Source of the DNA: Candidatus Sumerlaeota bacterium
GTDB lineage: Bacteria > Sumerlaeota > Sumerlaeia > JAFGJS01
Assembly (NCBI GenBank): GCA_016928995.1
Contig: JAFGJS010000008.1
Location: 1-12,065 of the forward strand
Length of the DNA: 12,065 nucleotides
Direction of reading: 5' to 3'
The notes beneath the pieces were generated by a model. The model was given only the letters and a program-made list of their open reading frames with translations. It was not told where the DNA came from and did not search any database. This document shows positions 1 through 6,469 of the stretch, in pieces; positions within the stretch are counted from its first letter, which is position 1; each line of letters opens with the position of its first letter. Made by a program: the position numbers and the translations under genes.

Positions 1-72
1 CTGTTGCTGCTCGAACTCGCGCGAAGAAACGACGACTGGGACGAAATCTGGAGCGAACGCTTGGTAGCTTGA
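1..72 (+). CDS. C-terminal end of an unidentified protein (partial)
   Basis: The frame that starts at base 1 is open for 23 codons and closes with TGA at 70-72. The visible residues are rich in Leu at the start and then mixed charged and aromatic (two Trp, several Asp, Glu and Arg), which looks like a normal protein tail and not random frame. Too little is present to name a family. It is the only plus-strand gene in the window and converges on the minus-strand operon, whose last gene stops 483 bases away. It lies on the outer side of the tRNA-Ala fragment at 203-247, so if that fragment is an integration scar this gene belongs to the original chromosome. The call rests only on an open frame and plausible composition. 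Confidence 0.5.
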   Translation: MLLLELARRNDDWDEIWSERLVA

Positions 73-185
73 TCAAGATGCGCCCGCTTTGATATCAATG
101 TGAAGCGCAATATTGAATAAATAATTGAGGCATGTAAATATGATGTGATTTGATTGATCATGTCAATACAGATCGCACCATAAGT

Positions 186-284
186 GCCGTAAAATCAAGG
201 AATGGTGGAGGTAAGGGGGATCGAATCCCTGACCTCTTGACTGCCAGACCGATTTAGAGGCCTTGAAATCATTAGACTTACGGC
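186..284. repeat. Imperfect inverted repeat bracketing the tRNA-Ala fragment
   Basis: The left arm has GCCGTAA at 186-192 and TCAAGG at 195-200. The right arm has CCTTGA at 261-266 and TTACGGC at 278-284. Each pair is an exact reverse complement, with unequal spacers inside the arms. The repeat encloses the whole tRNA fragment (203-247). A second small dyad lies inside the right arm: GATTT at 251-255 against AAATC at 266-270, around the palindrome AGGCCT at 258-263. The arms could be recombinase or accessory-protein binding sites of an attachment region, or simply a stem-loop. The pairing is seen directly; any function is inference. Confidence 0.5.
203..247 (-). pseudogene. Truncated 3' half of tRNA-Ala(GGC); probable attachment-site scar
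   Basis: On the minus strand this reads, in order, an anticodon loop CTGGCAG (anticodon GGC), the 3' anticodon strand TCAAG, variable region AGGTC, T arm with TTCGATC loop, acceptor strand TACCTCC, discriminator A and encoded CCA. That order and wording match the 3' half of a bacterial tRNA-Ala(GGC). The expected 5' strand of the anticodon stem (CTTGA), the D arm and the 5' acceptor strand are absent: the sequence upstream of the loop on this strand (plus 248 onward) is unrelated. The T stem has A instead of the near-invariant G at position 53, facing C61, which suggests decay. Homology that starts exactly at the anticodon loop and runs to CCA is typical of att sites left by tyrosine-recombinase integration into tRNA genes. 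The intact tRNA would be expected to the right, beyond this window. Confidence 0.75.
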
Positions 285-554
285 GTTCAAGAAATTGAAT
301 CAAACGCATTTATGCACAATCGGGACACGCTGACGACACATTCAATACACGCTTAGTACACATCAAAATTTTGAATAATTTTGAACGACAATCTTTATGC
401 GTTCAATTCTTATAATGTCCAACCCCCGCTCCACAAGCGACAGGAGAGACACTGAATAGATCCTGCCTTCAGAATTGATTGCTGATCACATCCTAGAAAC
501 GCTCATATCAACAAATCCGGAACGACTGTAAACTGGAAATGTCATTCAGTCTGC

Positions 555-1991
555 TCAATTGCCGCGGGCGATGCGTTCAACTTGGTTAAGGTATTGCTGG
601 ATGTTTTCGCGCGGCTTCAAATCCTGCGCGCGGCGGAGCAACGGCAGGGCTTCGGTGTATTTTCCGACGCGTACGAGGGTTTGGGCGTGGCGGACTTTGG
701 CGTCAGCCTCGAAGCCTTCGATGTTGGCGGCGCGTTCGAAGTAGTAAACGGCCTTTTCCATGTCGTCGTGCCGGCTGTAATGCTGGCCTAGCAGGATAAG
801 CGCCTCGCCATCCAGTGGATCCAACTCGACGATTTGCTCCAACGTTTTGATCTCCTCGTCGCCCGCGCCCTTGGCGACGGCGAGACGGGAACGGATTTTG
901 AGCAGCTCAACGCGGCTGGAGTTTTCCAGCGCATCGCCGCGCAGTTTTTCGATGCCGGAGATCAGGTGTTCGGTTTGCTCCAACGCGCTGCGGGCGGCCA
1001 GCGCCTTGGCGGCGTTGATGGCGCGCACAGGAGCGCCTGACGCTTGCTGTTCCATCGCACGCACGTAGGAATCCACCGCTTGATCATACAACTCTTCATT
1101 GACGTAGATGTCGCCCAGCATGTTAAGCGTGTCGGGAGTCGCTTGCCCCAGTTGATTGACCAGTTCGAGAATTTCCGCCGCCCTGAGCGGCTTGCTCTGG
1201 CCGATGTAAGCATTCGCCTGAAGCAGCCACAGATCGGCGCGGTTGGGATATTGCTCGATCAGCTTGTCGCAAAGCGCCACGGCCTCGGGATATCGTGCCT
1301 GCTTAAAGAAACTGCGCGCCAATCCCATCTTCCAATCAACCGTATCTGGATCGAGCAAAATCGCCATGCGATACGCGGATTCGGCGGAGAGATCGTTGTC
1401 GAGGGAGGAATAGGCGAATGCGAGCAGACCGTAGGAAATAGATGACTGATCGCCGAGTTCGATCACGCGAATCAGCTCGGGCAGCGCTTGTTGAATCTCG
1501 CCGCGGCGCACATGGATCAGCGCCAGATTTTTCCAGGCGCGGCGGAACTTGGGATATTCATCAACCGCCTGTTGATAATATTGCGCGGCCTGATCCAGTT
1601 TGGCTTTCACCTCCTGTTCAGAGAGCTCCGGCAAGTCGGCCTGCTGAAAATAGAGATTGGCCAAGGTGAAATGAAACACAGGACTTGCCGCCTCGTTGCG
1701 TTTGAGTTCCTTTTCCAAGAGCTGAACAGCCTTGTCGATTTTGTCCGACTTGATGTATTCAAATATTTTTTCCAGCTGCTCCCGTTCATCGACGGTCACC
1801 CGCGGCTCGATCTCGGTTTCGGCGATGTAACTTTCCGCAAAACTCCGTTCAAATGACGGATCATTCCAAATTACCAGTTCGGTTTTGCTCAGCGTGGGAC
1901 GGCTAGGCAGATCGACCTCCTCGGATGCGCGGGATACGATCATACCTGCCGCGATCCAAAATATCAGCAGCAGAGTGAATGCGGATTTCAT
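555..1991 (-). CDS. Periplasmic tetratricopeptide-repeat protein of the TonB system
   Basis: The product has 478 residues. Residues 1-22 form a signal peptide (Lys2, hydrophobic 4-19, cleavage after Ser-Arg-Ala), so it should be periplasmic. From about residue 70 to the end it is built of helical repeats of TPR type. Clear units lie near 104-145, 150-180, 186-214, 220-248, 253-280, 287-315, 395-424 and 430-460, with the usual small residues and Asp-Pro or Tyr-Pro turns. TPR proteins are a regular last gene of TonB2/TtpC-type clusters and probably scaffold the energy-transducing complex; that role is inferred. The chosen ATG follows the tonB stop by one base (TGA-T-ATG) and has AAAGGA at 2000-2005, eight bases upstream. 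An in-frame ATG at 2177 would lie deep inside tonB and hide the signal peptide, so it was not used. Confidence 0.92.
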   Translation of the reverse strand: MKSAFTLLLIFWIAAGMIVSRASEEVDLPSRPTLSKTELVIWNDPSFERSFAESYIAETEIEPRVTVDEREQLEKIFEYIKSDKIDKAVQLLEKELKRNEAASPVFHFTLANLYFQQADLPELSEQEVKAKLDQAAQYYQQAVDEYPKFRRAWKNLALIHVRRGEIQQALPELIRVIELGDQSSISYGLLAFAYSSLDNDLSAESAYRMAILLDPDTVDWKMGLARSFFKQARYPEAVALCDKLIEQYPNRADLWLLQANAYIGQSKPLRAAEILELVNQLGQATPDTLNMLGDIYVNEELYDQAVDSYVRAMEQQASGAPVRAINAAKALAARSALEQTEHLISGIEKLRGDALENSSRVELLKIRSRLAVAKGAGDEEIKTLEQIVELDPLDGEALILLGQHYSRHDDMEKAVYYFERAANIEGFEADAKVRHAQTLVRVGKYTEALPLLRRAQDLKPRENIQQYLNQVERIARGN

Positions 1992-1992
1992 A

Positions 1993-2673
1993 TCAATTGT
2001 CCTTTGGAAAAGTGATGGGCACGCGCATACGAAACCGCACGGGCTTGCCGTTGCGCTGACCCGGTTCGAACTTCCATTTTTTAACGGCGTCCAACGCCGG
2101 TTTGTTGAAGACGGAGTCCGTCGATTTTTGCACGATAGGATTTTCGACCCGGCCGTCCTTGTTGACGATGAACACAATGTAAGCCGTGCCAGGCGCCTTC
2201 TTGCGCACGGCTTTGCCGATCATTGGTCCGGGCTGATAAACCACACGAGGCTTCTGATCGAGATCGGCGATGGAGAAAAGCTGTTCCAAATCCTCGCTTT
2301 CCGCCATGGCCGTGTTCAATTTCAAGGCGAAATCGCCTGCGACCAGTCCGCCGCTCAAACCCTGGTTCAAAAGCATCTCCATCTGAGCAATATCGAGCGG
2401 TTGCGTCTCCTCGGCCAGTTCGGGAGGTTTCTCTTCCGGCTCCGGCTCTTCTTCCGGCTCCTCCTCTTCCGGCGGCGGAGGAGGAGGTTCGAGTTGAGCC
2501 GTATCCATGGTATGCAATTGCAAATCCGTGTCTGGCGGCTTGCTAAGCGTCTGCATCAACGGCAAGACCATAAAAAAGATCAGCGTCAATCCCGCCGCGC
2601 CGACGACGACAAGAAAACGGTGCAACACGTTTCGCAGCAGCCGGGATGCTTTGTTGTGGATGCGATAACTCAT
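1993..2673 (-). CDS. tonB: TonB energy transducer
   Basis: A 226-residue TonB. It has a short basic cytoplasmic N terminus, a single membrane anchor at about 20-40, a Pro/Glu-rich periplasmic stretch at 62-88, a helical linker, and a C-terminal TonB domain at about 147-224. The domain shows the alanine-valine-lysine-lysine-Trp200-lysine-phenylalanine core followed by Pro204 and a Gly-Lys-Pro-Val turn, which is typical of the family. It would carry proton-motive energy from ExbB/ExbD to the TonB box of the outer-membrane receptor encoded upstream in the operon. The Pro-rich stretch is short and acidic (Pro-Glu, not the Pro-Lys blocks of E. coli TonB), as in the short TonB2-type proteins. It begins 11 bases after the exbD stop, with no strong ribosome site, so translation is probably coupled. 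Confidence 0.95.
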   Translation of the reverse strand: MSYRIHNKASRLLRNVLHRFLVVVGAAGLTLIFFMVLPLMQTLSKPPDTDLQLHTMDTAQLEPPPPPPEEEEPEEEPEPEEKPPELAEETQPLDIAQMEMLLNQGLSGGLVAGDFALKLNTAMAESEDLEQLFSIADLDQKPRVVYQPGPMIGKAVRKKAPGTAYIVFIVNKDGRVENPIVQKSTDSVFNKPALDAVKKWKFEPGQRNGKPVRFRMRVPITFPKDN

Positions 2674-2684
2674 AGTTTTGTCAC

Positions 2685-3101
2685 TCAGTTTTTGCTTTGG
2701 CGCGTGGCCACGCTGACCTTGACCGCGCCCGCCAATTTGGCTTCGTCGATGATGCGCACGAGCATCCCGGATTGCGCGGCGGTGTCCGATTGCACAATCA
2801 CGGGCAGGTCTTCTTTTTGCAGCATGCGCTTGACCAGAGGCTGCACGCCGCTGACGCCGATCTCGCGCCCGCCATAGACCACTTCGCCTTTCTCGGTCAG
2901 GGCGATCATGATGCTGTTCTTTTCGAGTTGCACGGATGAGGCGGCCTGGGGCTTGTCCACCTCCACGCCGGTCTCATCCACAAAAGTCGTAGTGACGATG
3001 AAAAAGATCAGCAGGATAAACACGCAGTCGATCAACGGCGAGATATCGATGCCCGTCTCGTTATTGTCATCGGCGGATGATTGTCGAAATCGTCCCATCA
3101 T
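2685..3101 (-). CDS. exbD: ExbD biopolymer transport protein
   Basis: A 138-residue ExbD/TolR-family protein. It has a short polar cytoplasmic N terminus, one membrane helix at about 22-42 and a periplasmic domain from 45 to the end. The helix carries Asp25 in an Ile-Ser-Pro-Leu-Ile-Asp context. It matches the essential proton-handling Asp25 of E. coli ExbD in both position and surroundings. ExbD works with ExbB as the proton channel that drives TonB. The gene overlaps the upstream exbB by four bases (ATGA at 3098-3101), so the two are translationally coupled. Two Met codons stand in tandem at the start, and either could be used. Confidence 0.97.
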   Translation of the reverse strand: MMGRFRQSSADDNNETGIDISPLIDCVFILLIFFIVTTTFVDETGVEVDKPQAASSVQLEKNSIMIALTEKGEVVYGGREIGVSGVQPLVKRMLQKEDLPVIVQSDTAAQSGMLVRIIDEAKLAGAVKVSVATRQSKN

Positions 3102-3766
3102 GTCCTCGCTTTCTTCTGGCTTTGCTCTTTATACAGTTTCTGTGCGCAGACTGTCTCCAGATGCGCCAGAAAGCCTTTATAGCGCTCTAGTTTCCGGGCC
3201 AGCTGATACTGGAAAAACAGCCCCGGCAGTGCGATCACCAAACCCGTTTCTGTGGTCACAAGGGCCTCGGAAATGCCTCCGGCGACCAGCGCCATAGTTT
3301 GATCGCCCCCCCCGCCGCCGGCCAGCGCGGCGAACGTAGCGAGCATGCCCGTCACGGTTCCGAGCAATCCCAGCAAGGGCGCGGCCCCGACGCAGATTTT
3401 CATCACGCGCAGGTCGCGCTCGAAAGGCGCGATTTCCGTCGCGCGCAGCTCCTCGAAGTTGACTGCGGCTTCCTTGAGCGACGCGGCGCCAACAACAAAA
3501 TCCAGCAGATCGCCGATCGGACCGCGCCGCTCGTTCGGGTGATTGATCCAATGACGCCAAGTTTTTTCGCGCACGCTGGAAAAGCCTTTACCGGTGAGTT
3601 TGAGCCGGACATGCATGCCGAGTCCGAACATCGCCAGAGCGATGCAGGCGATGGCGATCATGGCCCAGCCGCCGGAAAGCCAGATTTCAAACGCCTGGCT
3701 CCAGAGCGAACCAAGCTGATCGCTCAGCATCTTATAATCCATGGTCGCTGTAATCATTGCGCTCAT
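3098..3766 (-). CDS. exbB: ExbB proton-channel protein (short, second ExbB)
   Basis: A 222-residue MotA/TolQ/ExbB protein with three membrane helices at about 33-51, 122-146 and 165-186. The second helix holds the Ala-Pro-Leu-Leu-Gly-Leu-Leu-Gly-Thr core with Thr137 in the place of E. coli Thr148. The third holds Ser-Glu-Ala-Leu with Glu167 and Thr172 in the places of Glu176 and Thr181. These are the residues thought to line the proton path, so the protein should be active. It starts with a four-base overlap (ATGA, 3763-3766) on the upstream TtpC-like gene and ends with another on exbD. Later ATGs at codons 4, 9 and 13 are possible but would break the overlap. A run of eight G (coding strand) lies at 3306-3313 and encodes part of a five-glycine stretch, residues 150-154. 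Confidence 0.96.
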   Translation of the reverse strand: MSAMITATMDYKMLSDQLGSLWSQAFEIWLSGGWAMIAIACIALAMFGLGMHVRLKLTGKGFSSVREKTWRHWINHPNERRGPIGDLLDFVVGAASLKEAAVNFEELRATEIAPFERDLRVMKICVGAAPLLGLLGTVTGMLATFAALAGGGGGDQTMALVAGGISEALVTTETGLVIALPGLFFQYQLARKLERYKGFLAHLETVCAQKLYKEQSQKKART

Positions 3767-5628
3767 CGCTCCATGACTGCCGCAGGCACGCGTTGCGGCC
3801 GGGATTGCTTTTTCGATCCGTTCGAACCCGCTTCAACGAGCTCGCCCGAATCCATGTCATAGTCGTCCTCATCTTCCAGCGCATCATCTACAGCATCGGA
3901 TACGTCTTGTTTATCGGAATCCGTGATTGCGAGATCTTCAGCGCTGACCGCTGCCGTCGCATGCCGGTGCGTTTTGCTGATTTGGTTGGCCAGCGAGATG
4001 GCGGCTTTTTCCATCTGGTCGATCACGCCGCGAGCCTTGCGCGATAAAAACGCATGCAGCAAGAGCGAGGGAATCGCCACGATCAGTCCGAATTCAGTGG
4101 TGATCAGCGCTTCGGAGATGCCGCCGGAAAGCGTCTTCACGTCGCCCGAGCCGAAAACCGTGATCAGTTTGAACGTGTTAATGATGCCAGTCACGGTGCC
4201 CAGCAATCCCAGCAACGGCGCTGATGCGGCGCTGATCGAGATGAAGGAAAGCATGCTGTTCAGCCTGAAGCGCGTGGCCAGCACTTTTTCATACATCACT
4301 TCCTCGATCAAATCGCGTGGTTCGTCGATATGCTCCACGCCAATGGCCAGGGTCTGCCCCACGGGCGAATAGCCAAAGGTCTGTTGAAGCAGATAGATCA
4401 ACAGGCTCCACACAAGTCCGATCACGCCGAAACCCAAGCCGCTGAGCAGAAATAGTTGCACGACCGGCATGCTTGCGATTTGGGATTCCTCATAATCCGG
4501 CCAAATCCAAAGGATCGTTGCAGGAACGTATTGATAGATCAGACAGGCGATGCCGCAAAAAGCCAATCCAGCGACAGCCCCACGCGCGGCGCCACTGAAT
4601 ATCCTTGGACGCGCTTTCATGATCGACGCGGCGTGTTTTTTGAGTGAAATGACGTCATTCTTCGCGACTGCATCCAGCAATGCTTTAATTTGTTGATTAG
4701 ACGGCATGCGCAGGACGAGGAAAGTGAGGAACTTGTACAGCGCGACGATCAAAGCAAGACCGGCCAGCGTGAAAATGGGATACATCACCAGGCCGCCCTT
4801 CTTAATGTGCTCGAGCAAAGTCTCTTGCGTCGTTTCGATCTTGTGCGCATTGCCCAAGGTCGGATCGAGCGGGAAAGTCCCTCTGCTATCATGGATCAAA
4901 TTCGCCGCGGCCAGAGCGTCTTCGGGCAGATTAAAGGGCACGATGGAAGGTTCGAGTGAACCAAGGCGCTGCTCGACGCTGCCGACGTGCTTTCCATCCG
5001 CGGATTGAAAAATCGCGGCAGGCCCGACCAGCACAAAGGCTCCTTGTCGGATCAGCCCATTGTCATCCACAGCGGATCCAGGAAACGCCGCACCACTCAA
5101 GGCTTCGTGCAGTCGATTCAGCGAAGCCGTCAAGAGACCGGCCTGCGCCTGATAGATTTCTTCCTGCGAAAGACTTTTATTTTCCGGCGCAAGTTTCGCG
5201 GTTTCCAGCACATCTTCATACTGCTGGATCTCAGCAATGTGCAGGCGCGATTCGAAATTGCGCGTATACTCGCTCAACAGATTCGAGAGATAGAGCGCCT
5301 CTTCCCGGCGCTTCTCGATTTCGGTTTTCAGATTGGTCAGGTCCAGCGTGCGGCTGTCGAGCAGACGTGTCGTCTGCTGATACTTGAGCCGCACGTCGCT
5401 CAGCTCGTCTTCCAATTCATTGAGCCTGCGGCTGAGCGGAATTTTTTCAGCGGCCGTTTGTTCGTTGAGTTTTTTCAGTTCGGCCAGGCTGTCCGCCAGC
5501 CGCTGTTGCACCGACTCCGCCGCCTGATCGAACGATTTTTCAGCGGCGGACAATGGCATGGGACGATATGCCAAAAGCGCCATAGCACCAACGAGCGCGA
5601 GTGCAATAATGTGTTTTTTTGTTTTCAT
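3763..5628 (-). CDS. TtpC-like MotA/TolQ/ExbB protein with periplasmic coiled-coil domain
   Basis: The product has 621 residues. It has a signal peptide (1-29, cleavage after Ser-Ala-Ala or nearby), a long coiled-coil region at about 32-135, and a further periplasmic part to about 275. The membrane domain follows: helix at 279-306, then an extra helix pair at about 348-375 and 388-414, then the conserved ExbB core at 459-530. The core has Thr478 in the Gly-Thr-Val-Thr motif, and Glu506 and Thr511 in the Ser-Glu-Ala-Leu-Ile-Thr-Thr motif, matching E. coli Thr148, Glu176 and Thr181. This layout is that of TtpC, the extra component of TonB2 systems, but longer. The added helix pair inside the cytoplasmic loop and a strongly acidic tail (about 570-600) followed by a basic end are unusual. 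A GGAGGG site at 5639-5644, ten bases upstream, supports the start. Confidence 0.92.
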   Translation of the reverse strand: MKTKKHIIALALVGAMALLAYRPMPLSAAEKSFDQAAESVQQRLADSLAELKKLNEQTAAEKIPLSRRLNELEDELSDVRLKYQQTTRLLDSRTLDLTNLKTEIEKRREEALYLSNLLSEYTRNFESRLHIAEIQQYEDVLETAKLAPENKSLSQEEIYQAQAGLLTASLNRLHEALSGAAFPGSAVDDNGLIRQGAFVLVGPAAIFQSADGKHVGSVEQRLGSLEPSIVPFNLPEDALAAANLIHDSRGTFPLDPTLGNAHKIETTQETLLEHIKKGGLVMYPIFTLAGLALIVALYKFLTFLVLRMPSNQQIKALLDAVAKNDVISLKKHAASIMKARPRIFSGAARGAVAGLAFCGIACLIYQYVPATILWIWPDYEESQIASMPVVQLFLLSGLGFGVIGLVWSLLIYLLQQTFGYSPVGQTLAIGVEHIDEPRDLIEEVMYEKVLATRFRLNSMLSFISISAASAPLLGLLGTVTGIINTFKLITVFGSGDVKTLSGGISEALITTEFGLIVAIPSLLLHAFLSRKARGVIDQMEKAAISLANQISKTHRHATAAVSAEDLAITDSDKQDVSDAVDDALEDEDDYDMDSGELVEAGSNGSKKQSRPQRVPAAVMER

Positions 5629-5646
5629 GATCTTCGTTCCCTCCGG

Positions 5647-6456
5647 TCAGTTGATTTCAAGCGGGAGTTGAACGAAAGATGCCGCTTGTTCATTTTTTAG
5701 AATCGCAATCGCATTGGCGATTGGCTCCGCGAATTCATTGCGCTGTTCCCAAACCCATCCCTCGTCTGTCGCATGCCCGATTCCCGCAACAGCCCCATTG
5801 GCGCCGACATAATACGCCTGACTGACGCCGAGATACAGCACGGCGACCTCGGCCGATGTTCCGTCGGGCAATGCGCGCACCTCGCTGGCGACGGTGATCT
5901 CGCGGTTGGCTTTGTTGAGAAAGTTCAGGATTCCCACGACGTTCTGAAAGCGCTGCGACAAGGACAGCTGCGTCTCATCGGGATTGTCGGGCAATTGTTG
6001 GCTCAAGAGATTGACGCGTTCCTGAAGCGACTCAGGCAGCCGGTTGAGCAAGTCTTTTGTTTGAGTCTCCAGCTCAGCCAGAATACCAGCCAGCGCGGAT
6101 GACGCGGTTTTCATCGTTTCATTCTGTTCCAGCAATTCAACGCGCTTCTTGTCCGCTTCGGCGATGCTTTCCTCCGCGTTGTGAATTTTCCCCTTCAGCG
6201 CTTCGATCTCCTGCTGCACAAGTTCAATGCGCTGATTGAGCGTCTCCTTGGCCAGCGCCAAGTCGCGTTTTTCCTTGGCAATCACGCGTTGAGTTTCCAC
6301 CCATTCGGAAAGCGCTTCGCGTGTCTGTTCAATTTGGGCTTTGACTTCCTCGGCGGCCCTTGCCGGAGAAAGCGGAAGCATGCCTGTGCAAATCAAGATC
6401 AATGCGCATCCCCATAAACGGCGCCCGCGCCGCCGTTGAGCAATTGTAATGTTCAT
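5647..6456 (-). CDS. DUF3450-type periplasmic coiled-coil protein
   Basis: A 269-residue protein with a basic N terminus and hydrophobic stretch (1-34, cleavage after Ala-Arg-Ala), so it is predicted to be periplasmic. Residues 36-135 form a long charged coiled coil. The C-terminal half has the Val-Leu-Tyr-Leu-Gly segment near 205-210, followed by Ala-Tyr-Tyr, a glycine-rich turn and a Trp-Val-Trp stretch at 234-236. These features fit DUF3450, the family that regularly precedes the TtpC-like gene in TonB2-type clusters. Its biochemical role is not established; a periplasmic partner of the TtpC coiled coil is a reasonable inference. The ATG has AAGGAG at 6466-6471, nine bases upstream and overlapping the receptor stop codon. 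The gene ends 18 bases before the next. Confidence 0.85.
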   Translation of the reverse strand: MNITIAQRRRGRRLWGCALILICTGMLPLSPARAAEEVKAQIEQTREALSEWVETQRVIAKEKRDLALAKETLNQRIELVQQEIEALKGKIHNAEESIAEADKKRVELLEQNETMKTASSALAGILAELETQTKDLLNRLPESLQERVNLLSQQLPDNPDETQLSLSQRFQNVVGILNFLNKANREITVASEVRALPDGTSAEVAVLYLGVSQAYYVGANGAVAGIGHATDEGWVWEQRNEFAEPIANAIAILKNEQAASFVQLPLEIN

Positions 6457-6469
6457 GAGTCGAGACTCC

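Larger units (their letters stand above)
73..554. other. Gene-free AT-rich region holding a tRNA scar
   Basis: No convincing protein gene is seen on either strand. The stretch is visibly more AT-rich than the operon to its right. It contains the tRNA-Ala 3' fragment (203-247), an imperfect inverted repeat around it (186-284), and several short TTGAA/TTCAA motifs between 286 and 406. A clear intrinsic terminator for the minus-strand operon ending at 555 was not found: a 5-bp CAGGA/TCCTG pairing around 440-466 lacks a U tract. A perfect TATAAT lies at 411-416 on the plus strand but has no -35 element at proper spacing and no gene downstream. Confidence 0.6.

Noticed and set aside
203-290. A complete tRNA gene, including an amber-suppressor reading with a CTA anticodon around 255-262
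   Set aside because: The 5' half does not form a D arm, acceptor strand or paired anticodon stem. Only the 3' half of tRNA-Ala(GGC) is supported.
411-416. Plus-strand promoter with a perfect TATAAT
   Set aside because: The nearest TTGAAC (381-386) is 24 bases upstream, too far for a -35, and no plus-strand gene follows.
440-466. Terminator hairpin for the TonB operon
   Set aside because: Only a five-base stem with a 17-base interior and no following T run on the minus strand.
203-554. tmRNA, or a tRNA-Ala split by a group I intron
   Set aside because: No tag-peptide frame ending in Ala-Leu-Ala-Ala is seen upstream on the minus strand, and no tRNA-Ala 5' half (GCTCAG or GGTAGAGC type) was found up to 554.
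1992-2177. N-terminal extension of the last TPR protein to an ATG at 2177
   Set aside because: It lies wholly within tonB in another frame, would bury an obvious signal peptide, and the ATG at 1991 has a good ribosome site and a one-base gap from the tonB stop.
1885-2877. Long plus-strand open frame of 330 codons
   Set aside because: It lies opposite tonB and exbD, has low-complexity Arg/Phe/Leu composition from the reverse of their codons, and no family features. It is an antisense shadow.
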